From the NCBI RefSeq assembly GCF_000282355.1, contig NZ_AKJL01000286.1, positions 1-64,000 on the forward strand: a stretch of 64,000 nt of DNA, given 5' to 3'. A program made the translations under genes and the position numbers. Positions 56,546-64,000 of the stretch are shown in pieces (position 1 is the stretch's first letter; each line of letters opens with the position of its first letter). The notes below the pieces were generated by a model that saw only the letters and a program-made list of their open reading frames with translations, searched no databases and was not told where the DNA came from. Source of the stretch: Pseudomonas sp. GM49 (lineage in GTDB: Bacteria > Pseudomonadota > Gammaproteobacteria > Pseudomonadales > Pseudomonadaceae).

Positions 56546-57952
56546 ATGCAACAGCCAGAAAAAGGTTTGAAACGCGGGCTTTCTGCCCGACATATTCGCT
56601 TCATGGCGCTGGGGTCGGCGATCGGCACCGGGCTGTTTTATGGATCTGCCTCGGCCATTCAAATGGCCGGGCCTGCGGTACTGCTCGCTTACCTGATCGG
56701 TGGCGCGGCGGTGTTCATGGTCATGCGCGCCCTCGGTGAGATGGCGGTGCACAACCCGGTGGCTGGCTCTTTCGGCCAGTACGCCAGTACCTACCTGGGG
56801 CCGATGGCGGGCTTCATCCTCGGTTGGACCTACGCATTCGAAATGGTCATCGTCGGCATGGCCGACGTCACGGCATTTGGTATCTACATGGGCTTCTGGT
56901 TCCCGGAAGTTTCTCGCTGGATCTGGGTGCTGGGTGTCGTTTCCATCGTTGGCGGCTTGAACCTGTGCAACGTCAAAGTCTTCGGTGAAATGGAGTTCTG
57001 GCTGTCGCTGCTCAAGGTCGCGGCCATCGTCGCGATGATCCTGGGTGGTTTCGGCATCATGTGGTTCGGCATCAGCTCGGCCCCCGGCCAGGCGACCGAT
57101 ATCAGCAACCTCTGGAGCCACGGCGGCTTCATGCCCAATGGCATGGGCGGTCTGATCGCTTCGTTCGCGGTGGTGATGTTCGCGTTTGGCGGTATTGAAA
57201 TCATCGGCGTAACGGCAGGTGAAGCCAAAGACCCGCAGCACGTGCTGCCCCGGGCGATCAATGCCGTACCGTTGCGTATCCTGCTGTTTTACGTGCTGAC
57301 GATGCTGGTGCTGATGTCGATCTTTCCATGGCAGCAGATCGGCAGCCAGGGCAGCCCGTTCGTGCAGATTTTCGACAAACTTGGGATCAGCTCGGCGGCC
57401 ACCATCCTCAATATCGTGGTGATCACGGCGGCGATTTCGGCGATCAACAGTGACATCTTCGGCGCTGGCCGCATGATGTTCGGTCTGGCCCAGCAAGGAC
57501 ATGCACCGAAAGGCTTCGCTCGCCTGTCGCGCAATGGCGTGCCATGGATGACGGTCGTGGTGATGAGTGCCGCTCTGCTCTTGGGCGTGCTGCTGAACTA
57601 CCTGATCCCGGAAAACGTGTTCCTGTTGATCGCGTCCATCGCGACCTTTGCCACGGTGTGGGTCTGGCTGATGATTCTGGTTACCCAAGTGGCCATGCGG
57701 CGGTCCATGAGCGCCGAGCAGGTTGCACAACTGAAATTCCCGGTACCGCTCTGGCCCTATGCTCCGGCGGCGGCGATCGCCTTCATGCTGTTCATTTTCG
57801 GCGTGCTGGGTTACTTCCCGGACACCCAGGCAGCGCTGATTGTCGGCGTGGTCTGGATCGTGTTGCTGGTGCTGGCTTACCTGACGTGGGTGAAACCGGC
57901 GGCGGGCCAGGCAGCCCTGGTGACGCAGGACCCTACTTTTTCTCATCGATAA
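56546..57952 (+). CDS. hutT: HutT, histidine permease of the amino-acid transporter (AAT/APC) family
   Basis: A 468-aa membrane protein with 12 helices. It has the AAT-family start [21 protein letters not shown] and [33 protein letters not shown], then [19 protein letters not shown] and [24 protein letters not shown]. Adjacency to hutH2 and hutI identifies histidine as the probable substrate. GGGACGAGAA precedes the start; hutI follows after 17 bases. Confidence 0.93.
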   Translation: MQQPEKGLKRGLSARHIRFMALGSAIGTGLFYGSASAIQMAGPAVLLAYLIGGAAVFMVMRALGEMAVHNPVAGSFGQYASTYLGPMAGFILGWTYAFEMVIVGMADVTAFGIYMGFWFPEVSRWIWVLGVVSIVGGLNLCNVKVFGEMEFWLSLLKVAAIVAMILGGFGIMWFGISSAPGQATDISNLWSHGGFMPNGMGGLIASFAVVMFAFGGIEIIGVTAGEAKDPQHVLPRAINAVPLRILLFYVLTMLVLMSIFPWQQIGSQGSPFVQIFDKLGISSAATILNIVVITAAISAINSDIFGAGRMMFGLAQQGHAPKGFARLSRNGVPWMTVVVMSAALLLGVLLNYLIPENVFLLIASIATFATVWVWLMILVTQVAMRRSMSAEQVAQLKFPVPLWPYAPAAAIAFMLFIFGVLGYFPDTQAALIVGVVWIVLLVLAYLTWVKPAAGQAALVTQDPTFSHR

Positions 57953-57969
57953 CCTAATGGAGGCCAAGG

Positions 57970-59175
57970 ATGAAAACTCTCTGGCAACACTGTCACGTCG
58001 CAACCATGGCACAAGGTGTCTACTCGATCATCGAGGACGCGGCCATCGTGACGTCAGGAGCGCACATTGAGTGGATCGGCCCGCGTGGTGAGTTACCGGT
58101 GGGCGAGTATCCGGCCGTCAATGATTTGAACGGGGCCTGGGTCACACCGGGCCTGATCGACTGTCACACCCACACGGTGTTTGGCGGTAACCGCAGCGGC
58201 GAATTCGAACAGCGCCTGCAAGGCGTCAGCTACGCGGAAATCGCAGCCAGCGGTGGTGGTATTGCCAGCACCGTGCGCGCCACCCGCGCGGCCAGCGAAG
58301 ACGAGTTGTTCGCCAGTGCCGCCAGGCGCCTGAAAAGCCTGATGCGCGATGGCGTCACCAGCATCGAAATCAAGTCTGGATACGGCCTGGACCTGGCCAA
58401 CGAGCGCAAGATGCTGCGTGTGGCCCGTCGCCTCGGCGCCGAACTGCCGGTCAGCGTGCGCAGCACCTGCCTGGCGGCTCATGCCCTGCCACCGGAATAC
58501 ATCGATCGCGCCGACGACTATATCGATCACATCTGCGCCGACATGCTCCCGGCCCTGGCTGCCGAAGGTCTGGTCGACGCGGTGGACGCGTTCTGCGAGT
58601 ACCTGGCGTTCTCCCCGGCGCAGGTCGAGCGGGTGTTCATTACCGCCCAGGAACTGGGCTTGCCAGTGAAGCTGCACGCCGAGCAGTTGTCGTCGCTGCA
58701 CGGCTCGAGCCTGGCGGCGCGTTATCACGCGTTGTCCGCCGATCACCTGGAGTTCATGACCGAGGACGACGCCATCGCCATGGCCAAGTCCGGCACCGTT
58801 GCGGTGTTGCTGCCCGGCGCTTTCTATTTCCTGCGGGAAACCCAGTTGCCGCCGATGGATGCGCTGCGCAAACACGGCGTAAAGATTGCCATCGCCAGCG
58901 ACCTCAACCCAGGCACCTCGCCTGCGTTGTCGTTGCGCCTGATGCTGAACATGGCTTGCACCTGTTTCCGCATGACCCCGGAAGAAGCGCTGGCGGGCGC
59001 GACGATTCACGCTGCCACCGCGCTGGGCATGGCCGCCACCCATGGTTCGCTGGAGGTCGGCAAGGTCGCGGACTTCGTCGCCTGGCAAATCGATCGTCCG
59101 GCCGACCTGTCGTACTGGCTGGGTGGTGACCTGGAAAAACGCGTCGTGCGCCACGGCGTCGAATCAAGTTTGTAG
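57970..59175 (+). CDS. hutI: Imidazolonepropionase HutI
   Basis: A 401-aa metal-dependent amidohydrolase opening the imidazolone ring to formimidoylglutamate. Metal site [19 protein letters not shown] is near 60-80, with [29 protein letters not shown] and [21 protein letters not shown] is well placed before the start. It lies between hutT and hutG, 10 bases before hutG. Confidence 0.98.
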   Translation: MKTLWQHCHVATMAQGVYSIIEDAAIVTSGAHIEWIGPRGELPVGEYPAVNDLNGAWVTPGLIDCHTHTVFGGNRSGEFEQRLQGVSYAEIAASGGGIASTVRATRAASEDELFASAARRLKSLMRDGVTSIEIKSGYGLDLANERKMLRVARRLGAELPVSVRSTCLAAHALPPEYIDRADDYIDHICADMLPALAAEGLVDAVDAFCEYLAFSPAQVERVFITAQELGLPVKLHAEQLSSLHGSSLAARYHALSADHLEFMTEDDAIAMAKSGTVAVLLPGAFYFLRETQLPPMDALRKHGVKIAIASDLNPGTSPALSLRLMLNMACTCFRMTPEEALAGATIHAATALGMAATHGSLEVGKVADFVAWQIDRPADLSYWLGGDLEKRVVRHGVESSL

Positions 59176-59185
59176 GAGATCTGTT

Positions 59186-59989
59186 GTGGATAAGGTACTG
59201 AACTTCAAACAAGGCCGCGTACCGCTGCTGATCAGCATGCCTCACGCCGGTGTGCGTCTGACACCTGCGGTCGAGGCCGGGTTGATCCCACAGGCGAAAA
59301 GCCTGCCGGACACCGACTGGCACATCCCGCAGCTGTACGACTTCGCCGCCGAACTGGGTGCCAGCACCCTGGCCGCCGAGTATTCGCGATTCGTCATTGA
59401 CCTTAACCGGCCATCCGACGACAAACCGTTGTACGTCGGTGCGACCACTGGCCTGTACCCGGCCACGCTGTTCGACGGCGTGCCGTTGTTCCGCGAAGGG
59501 CTGGAACCTTCGAAAGAAGAGCGCGCCACCTACCTTGAGCAGATCTGGACGCCGTACCACAGCACTCTGCAACAGGAACTGGCGCGATTGAAGGCCGAGT
59601 TCGGCTACGCGCTGCTGTTCGACGCGCACTCGATCCGCTCGCTGATCCCGCACCTGTTCGACGGCAAACTGCCGGACTTCAACCTCGGTACCTTCAATGG
59701 CGCCAGTTGCGATCCACAGTTGGCCAGTCAGCTGGAAGCCATCTGCGCACGTCACGAAAATTACACCCACGTGCTGAACGGACGCTTCAAGGGCGGCCAC
59801 ATCACCCGCCATTACGGCAATCCGGCGGAGAACATTCACGCGGTGCAACTGGAGCTGGGGCAGTGCACCTACATGGAAGAGTTCGAGCCGTTCCGTTATC
59901 GCCAGGACCTGGCGGAGCCGACGCGTGTGGTGCTAAAGGAGTTGCTGCAAGGGCTGCTGGCCTGGGGCGAAAAACACTACGGGCATTAA
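59186..59989 (+). CDS. hutG: N-formylglutamate deformylase HutG
   Basis: A 267-aa zinc hydrolase giving glutamate and formate, the last step of the Pseudomonas route. It has MPHAGVRLTP near the N-terminus, IDLNRPSDD, the ligand motif FDAHSIRS and the C-terminal VQLELGQCTYMEE. A longer in-frame opening inside hutI is rejected; GTG (MDKVLNFKQGR) with TAGGAG upstream fits the family. It ends the hut gene string. Confidence 0.97.
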   Translation: MDKVLNFKQGRVPLLISMPHAGVRLTPAVEAGLIPQAKSLPDTDWHIPQLYDFAAELGASTLAAEYSRFVIDLNRPSDDKPLYVGATTGLYPATLFDGVPLFREGLEPSKEERATYLEQIWTPYHSTLQQELARLKAEFGYALLFDAHSIRSLIPHLFDGKLPDFNLGTFNGASCDPQLASQLEAICARHENYTHVLNGRFKGGHITRHYGNPAENIHAVQLELGQCTYMEEFEPFRYRQDLAEPTRVVLKELLQGLLAWGEKHYGH

Positions 59990-60004
59990 GGCTTGGTGCA
60001 GTCT

Positions 60005-60106
60005 CTGTAGGAGCGAGCTTGCTCGCGAAAAACGTCAGGTCAACGTGTGCATTCAGACAGCCCGCGTCATCGTTGTCCTCCATCGCGAGCAAGCTCGCTC
60101 CTACAG
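60005..60106. repeat. REPIN, GTAGGAG variant
   Basis: CTGTAGGAGCGAGCTTGCTC and its inverse close the hut locus after hutG. Confidence 0.9.
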
Positions 60107-60235
60107 ATCAGGCTGCTAGTCGCCACCGTGCAAAACACGGTCGCCACAGGTCGCTTTCATCGCTCGTCTGCTGCGTAATGTTCTGGCCACGGTGCACTAG
60201 ACACCGGCCCGACAATAATCCGCTGCCGCACGAGA

Positions 60236-61201
60236 ATGCTCTCTATGACAAGCCCCAAAGGTCTGTTCACCCGCTGTCTCTCAATCTTCTGCGGCACCGC
60301 TCTGTTGAGCGCCGGCGCCATGGCCGCGGACGACGCCTCCTGCAAAACCGTGCGCATGGGTGTGGTCAACTGGACCGACGTGATTGCCACCAGTGGCATG
60401 GCCGATGTGTTGCTCAACGGTCTCGGCTACGAAAGCAAGCAAACCAGCGCCGTGCAGCAAATCATCTTCGCCGGCATCCGCGACAAGCGCCTGGACATCT
60501 TCCTGGGTTACTGGAAACCAGCGATGGATAAAAACATCGCACCGTTCGTGGCTGCCAATCAGGTGAAGGTCATGGACAAACCGAGCCTGGCCGATGCCCA
60601 GGCCACCCTCGCGGTCCCTGACTATGTGGCAGCGGCCGGTCTGAAAACCTTCGCCGACATCGCCAGATTCAAGGATCAGCTCGGCGGCAAGATCTACGGC
60701 ATCGAGCCGGGCAGTGGCGCCAACACCACCATCAAAACCATGATCGAGACCAATCACTTTGGCCTGAAGGACTTCAAACTGATCGAGTCCGGTGAGGCCG
60801 GCATGCTCGCCGCCGTACAGCGGGCAGTAAATCGCAAGGAATTCGTGGTGTTCGTTGGCTGGACCCCGCACCCGATGAACATCAACATGAAGATCGCCTA
60901 CCTGACTGGCAGTGAAGATGTCTACGGTCCGAATGAAGGCGCTGCGACCGTCTCCAGCGTGACAGCCCCGGATTACGCCGAGCGCTGCCCGAACGTCAAT
61001 CGACTGCTGGAGAACCTTACCTTCACCGCTGCCCAGGAAAGCCAGCTGATGGTGCCGATCATGGAGCGTCAAACCGCTCAGGATGTCGCGAAAAAATGGC
61101 TGCGTGACCATCCCGAAGACTTGCAGCGCTGGCTGGCGGGTGTCAGCAGTTTCGATGGCAAGGATGGCGTGGCAACAGTTCAGGCCAGCCTGAAGAACTG
61201 A
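60236..61201 (+). CDS. Orphan choline/betaine-type ABC binding protein
   Basis: A 321-aa periplasmic protein of the ChoX/OpuAC fold with a signal peptide (to about 30, ending AMAA). The ChoX aromatic box is complete in pattern: Trp46 (VNWTD), Trp93 (GYWKPAMD), Tyr130 (VPDY) and Trp209 (GWTPHPMN), so a quaternary ammonium ligand such as choline is predicted. There is no permease or ATPase nearby. In pseudomonads orphan binding proteins of this kind share the CbcWV core transporter, so that is a likely partner. A second ATG nine bases in (MTSPKG) is an alternative start. Confidence 0.87.
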   Translation: MLSMTSPKGLFTRCLSIFCGTALLSAGAMAADDASCKTVRMGVVNWTDVIATSGMADVLLNGLGYESKQTSAVQQIIFAGIRDKRLDIFLGYWKPAMDKNIAPFVAANQVKVMDKPSLADAQATLAVPDYVAAAGLKTFADIARFKDQLGGKIYGIEPGSGANTTIKTMIETNHFGLKDFKLIESGEAGMLAAVQRAVNRKEFVVFVGWTPHPMNINMKIAYLTGSEDVYGPNEGAATVSSVTAPDYAERCPNVNRLLENLTFTAAQESQLMVPIMERQTAQDVAKKWLRDHPEDLQRWLAGVSSFDGKDGVATVQASLKN

Positions 61202-61209
61202 CACCAAAC

Positions 61210-61325
61210 CTGTAGGAGCGAGCTTGCTCGCGATAAACCTGAGAACGCCGCGGGAAATCAGGCTTACCGCGTTATCGTTGACGATCATCGTCGGAACGCC
61301 GCCCGGAGCAAGCTCGCTCCTACAA
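61210..61325. repeat. Degenerate REPIN, GTAGGAG variant
   Basis: The left arm CTGTAGGAGCGAGCTTGCTC is intact; the right arm GCCCGGAGCAAGCTCGCTCC has lost its tip. The spacer is longer than usual. Confidence 0.75.
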
Positions 61326-61358
61326 GGACACACATTCCTCTGAACGGGCACCAGGTTC

Positions 61359-62264
61359 ATGGCTCCTTACCCGCTTTCCAAACAGATGACGGCATTCGTC
61401 GAGAAAACCGTCAGTTTCAACAGCACCGACAGCAGCATCACCGGGTTGCGCCAGGCCTACAGCGAGATGTGCCGGGCGTTTACTCCGGCACGCCCCGCCG
61501 GGTTATATGTGGTCGATTTCGAGTTGGCCGGAGTTGCTGTTCGTTCCTATCAACCGCCGGCCAGTGGTGCGTCCTGCATCGTTTACCTGCATGGCGGTGG
61601 CTGGGTGGTGGGGGACCTGGATTCTCACGATTTCATCTGCGCCGAGTTGGCATCGACGCTAGGTGTACTGGTGATCGCCGTCGATTACCGCCGGGCACCG
61701 GAGCATCCGTTTCCCGCCGCGTTCGATGATTGCCTGAAGGTCTGGCGAGCACTGCGCAACGGGCCGTTTCAACTCGACCCGCAGCGTATGCTGGTGGTCG
61801 GCGACAGTGCCGGTGGCAACCTCGCGGCGGCGTTATGCCTGGCGCTGCGCGATGCCGGCGAACCGGGGCCGTGCGCGCAGGTTCTGATCTATCCCGGATT
61901 GGGCGGCGATCACCGGCTGCCGTCGCGCAGTGAGTGCATCTACGCGCCGTTGCTCAGCAGCAGTGACGTCGATTGCTATCACGCGCTTTACCTGCGCGGC
62001 ACCCGCCAACCAAACGCCTACGCCATGCCATTGCTGGCCCGGGATTTCAGCGGACTGCCACCGGCATTGATCGCCGTGGCGCAATTCGACCCGTTGCGTG
62101 ATGACGGCGTGTTGTATGCCGAGCGACTGAATGCGGCAGGCGTGGCTGCCACACTTTATGTCGGCGAGGGTTTGGTTCATGGCTGTTTACGGGCCCGTGG
62201 GCAGGCGATGGAGGTCGATGCGCTGTACGAAACCTTGTTTGGTTATCTGGCGGCAAGACTCTGA
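61359..62264 (+). CDS. Alpha/beta hydrolase, hormone-sensitive-lipase family esterase
   Basis: A 301-aa carboxylesterase-like enzyme. The oxyanion motif YLHGGGWVVGD, the nucleophile elbow VVGDSAGGNLAAALC, DYRRAPEHPFPAAFDD and a C-terminal catalytic His in GLVHGCLRA place it in the HSL (family IV) group acting on short-chain esters. The substrate is unknown. There is no signal peptide, so it is cytosolic. It stands alone between two intergenic stretches. Confidence 0.9.
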   Translation: MAPYPLSKQMTAFVEKTVSFNSTDSSITGLRQAYSEMCRAFTPARPAGLYVVDFELAGVAVRSYQPPASGASCIVYLHGGGWVVGDLDSHDFICAELASTLGVLVIAVDYRRAPEHPFPAAFDDCLKVWRALRNGPFQLDPQRMLVVGDSAGGNLAAALCLALRDAGEPGPCAQVLIYPGLGGDHRLPSRSECIYAPLLSSSDVDCYHALYLRGTRQPNAYAMPLLARDFSGLPPALIAVAQFDPLRDDGVLYAERLNAAGVAATLYVGEGLVHGCLRARGQAMEVDALYETLFGYLAARL

Positions 62265-62368
62265 CTCCGCATGGGCATGCTCATTGACGTAATTCGGGTT
62301 TATGATGCCGGACGGCAGAATAATAGAAGTCCCCCCAGGGATGACCTCGACCCCTTACGGAGCGCGCA

Positions 62369-63340
62369 ATGCAGACTTTGTACCCGCAGATCAAACCCCA
62401 CGCCCGGCACGATCTGGCCGTCGATGCGACCCACACCCTGTACGTCGACGAAAGCGGTTCACCGGAAGGCTTGCCGGTGGTGTTCATCCACGGCGGCCCC
62501 GGTGCCGGATGTGATGCCCAGAGTCGGTGCTTCTTCGATCCCAACCTGTATCGCATTGTCACTTTCGATCAGCGCGGTTGCGGTCGCTCCACCCCCCACG
62601 CCAGCCTGGAAAACAACACCACCTGGGATCTGGTCGCCGACCTTGAGCGGATTCGAAAGCACCTGGGCATCGACAAATGGGTACTGTTTGGCGGCTCCTG
62701 GGGTTCGACCCTGGCGCTGGCCTATGCGCAAACCCATCCTGAACGGGTACACGGCCTGATCCTGCGCGGGATCTTTCTCTGCCGTCCGCAGGAAATCGAA
62801 TGGTTCTACCAGGCCGGCGCCAGCCGTCTGTTCCCCGATTACTGGCAGGACTACATCGCGCCGATCCCGCTGGACGAGCGCGACGACTTGCTCAGCGCGT
62901 TCCACAAGCGTCTGGTCGGCAACGACCAGATTGCCCAGATGCACGCGGCCAAGGCCTGGTCCACCTGGGAGGGCCGCACCGCGACCCTGCGTCCTAACCC
63001 GCTGGTAGTCGATCGTTTCTCCGAGCCACAACGTGCATTGTCGATTGCCCGCATCGAATGCCACTACTTCAGCAACCACGCCTTCCTGGAACCGAACCAG
63101 TTGATCCGCGACATGGGCAAGATCGCCCATTTGCCAGGCGTGATCATCCATGGTCGCTATGACGTGATCTGCCCGCTGGATAACGCCTGGGAACTGCACC
63201 AAGCCTGGCCGAACAGCGAGCTGCAGGTCATCCGCGATGCTGGTCATGCCGCTTCCGAACCGGGAATCACCGACGCGCTGGTACGCGCAGCCAATCTGAT
63301 GGCCCGGCGTCTGCTCGACCTGCCGCCTGAAGAAGCATGA
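62369..63340 (+). CDS. pip: Prolyl aminopeptidase
   Basis: A 323-aa alpha/beta-hydrolase (peptidase S33) that removes N-terminal proline. Signatures are [31 protein letters not shown], the nucleophile [19 protein letters not shown], the catalytic Asp in GRYDVICP and His in [10 protein letters not shown]. The stop overlaps the dtd start by four bases, an arrangement conserved in Pseudomonas. Confidence 0.97.
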   Translation: MQTLYPQIKPHARHDLAVDATHTLYVDESGSPEGLPVVFIHGGPGAGCDAQSRCFFDPNLYRIVTFDQRGCGRSTPHASLENNTTWDLVADLERIRKHLGIDKWVLFGGSWGSTLALAYAQTHPERVHGLILRGIFLCRPQEIEWFYQAGASRLFPDYWQDYIAPIPLDERDDLLSAFHKRLVGNDQIAQMHAAKAWSTWEGRTATLRPNPLVVDRFSEPQRALSIARIECHYFSNHAFLEPNQLIRDMGKIAHLPGVIIHGRYDVICPLDNAWELHQAWPNSELQVIRDAGHAASEPGITDALVRAANLMARRLLDLPPEEA

Positions 63341-63774
63341 AGGGCCTGCTGCAACGGGTGCGTGGCGCGCGAGTCGAGATTGCGGGCGAAGTCGTGGGTG
63401 CCGTCGATCAGGGATTGCTGGTCCTGGTCGCCGTCGAGCCCGACGACACGCGGGCCAGCGCCGACAAACTTCTTAATAAGCTGCTTAACTATCGGGTGTT
63501 CAGTGACGCTGAGGGCAAGATGAATCTGTCCCTGGCGGATGTGGGCGGCGGGCTGCTGCTGGTCTCTCAGTTCACCCTGGCTGCCGATACTAAAAACGGG
63601 CTGCGTCCGAGTTTTTCGACCGCGGCCCCTCCGGCGCTGGGCGAGGAGTTATTCGACTATCTATTAAGCAAAGCGAAACAGGTGCATGGCACTGTGGCAT
63701 CAGGTAGATTCGGCGCGGATATGCAGGTGCATCTGGTCAATGATGGCCCGGTAACCTTCCTGTTACAGACCTGA
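63337..63774 (+). CDS. dtd: D-aminoacyl-tRNA deacylase Dtd
   Basis: A 145-aa proofreading enzyme that hydrolyses D-amino-acid esters of tRNA. It has [18 protein letters not shown], the [20 protein letters not shown] active-site segment, and the C-terminal [15 protein letters not shown] with the GP motif. It is complete and coupled to pip. Confidence 0.97.
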   Translation: MKGLLQRVRGARVEIAGEVVGAVDQGLLVLVAVEPDDTRASADKLLNKLLNYRVFSDAEGKMNLSLADVGGGLLLVSQFTLAADTKNGLRPSFSTAAPPALGEELFDYLLSKAKQVHGTVASGRFGADMQVHLVNDGPVTFLLQT

Positions 63775-63981
63775 AAGCGCTTGAAACAAGTTTTTAAGCT
63801 CATTTCGACTGAAAACAGGGATTTTTCGCGATAAATACTTTGTTACCCCTGATGCGTTGTAACGCGGCCTACTAGATAATCGCGCGCTACGGGGATCAGC
63901 GTTCGTTGGTCCATTTTGACTTAGGTAGAGACTTGTCCGGATCCGATTGGGGAATCATTTCGCCCCAGCGGAGTCGGAACA
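63775..63981 (+). other. Gene-free stretch after dtd, probable 5' leader of the next gene
   Basis: About 200 bases with no convincing gene. AT-rich sequence around 63790-63850 may hold a promoter, but I see no well-spaced -35/-10 pair. In related genomes opgG, for periplasmic glucan synthesis, follows dtd. Confidence 0.4.
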
Positions 63982-64000
63982 ATGCTCGCCAACTTGGCAA
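63982..64000 (+). CDS. Possible start of a further gene, cut by the window end
   Basis: An ATG preceded by CGGAGTCGGAAC opens a frame (MLANLA) that runs off the window. The purine-rich site is well placed, but six codons cannot identify a product, and neighbour order only suggests opgG. Confidence 0.3.

Noticed and set aside
59042-59185. Longer HutG start inside hutI
   Set aside because: The added 48 residues are an out-of-frame reading of hutI; GTG at 59186 has TAGGAG at good distance.

Overview
The window is chromosomal DNA of a Pseudomonas, most likely of the P. fluorescens complex. The evidence is the hisB-hisH-DUF2164-hisA-hisF order, the collinear blocks gpmI-yibN-grxC-secB, glnA-ntrBC-thiI-typA and hut-pip-dtd, the Pseudomonas-type five-step histidine pathway (HutF plus HutG), and 17 copies of the paired palindromic repeat (REPIN) with the GTGGGAGCGAGCTTGCTCGC core typical of that group. 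No phage, plasmid, insertion sequence, rRNA or CRISPR array is visible.

Layout. 0-1 kb: an unrecognised 133-aa gene, a gene-poor stretch and tRNA-Phe. 1-5 kb (minus strand): AsmA-like protein, MutY and YggX in an overlapping operon, then a PanZ-like GNAT protein. 5-11 kb (plus): an OFA-family transporter behind a palindromic operator, the histidine biosynthesis genes hisBHAF with a DUF2164 gene inside, and a periplasmic binding protein. 11-16.5 kb (minus): gpmI, envC-like, ctpA and yibQ-like genes. 16.5-19 kb (plus, except trmL): yibN, grxC, secB, trmL, a membrane-anchored protein and an 80-bp tandem repeat. 19-25 kb (minus): the nitrogen-control block ntrC, ntrB, two DUF4124 genes and glnA, with a sigma-54 promoter and an NtrC-like site. 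25-39 kb: thiI, typA, a YkgJ-family gene, glgP, a DUF2339/DUF3999 membrane pair, fbp and a DUF924 gene. 39-42 kb: a PctA-like chemoreceptor and two small lipoproteins. 42-60 kb: the whole histidine-utilisation (hut) locus. 60-64 kb: an orphan choline-type binding protein, an esterase, pip, dtd and a promoter region.

How the genes work together. Histidine is made (hisBHAF) and degraded (hut) within one window. The hut locus holds every enzyme from histidine to glutamate plus formate (HutH, HutU, HutI, HutF, HutG), the repressor HutC with HutD, three importers (an NCS1-type permease, the HutXWV ABC transporter and the HutT permease), and a chemoreceptor lying between hutD and hutU. Upstream of hutU there is a good sigma-54 promoter match with a HutC-type palindrome over the expected start site and a TGTTAC/GTAACA enhancer-like inverted repeat further up, which fits control by HutC together with a sigma-54 activator (NtrC or CbrB). 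NtrB/NtrC, GlnA and hut are thus linked by nitrogen status.

The most unusual observation is that the first of the two hutH-like genes (53261-54784) encodes an intact ammonia-lyase-fold protein lacking exactly the Ala-Ser-Gly tripeptide that forms the MIO cofactor. Other points worth following are the hut-linked chemoreceptor, the 80-bp tandem repeat whose copies show a compensatory base-pair change, the overlapping divergent start codons of trmL and its neighbour, and the high REPIN density, including three inside the hut gene string.
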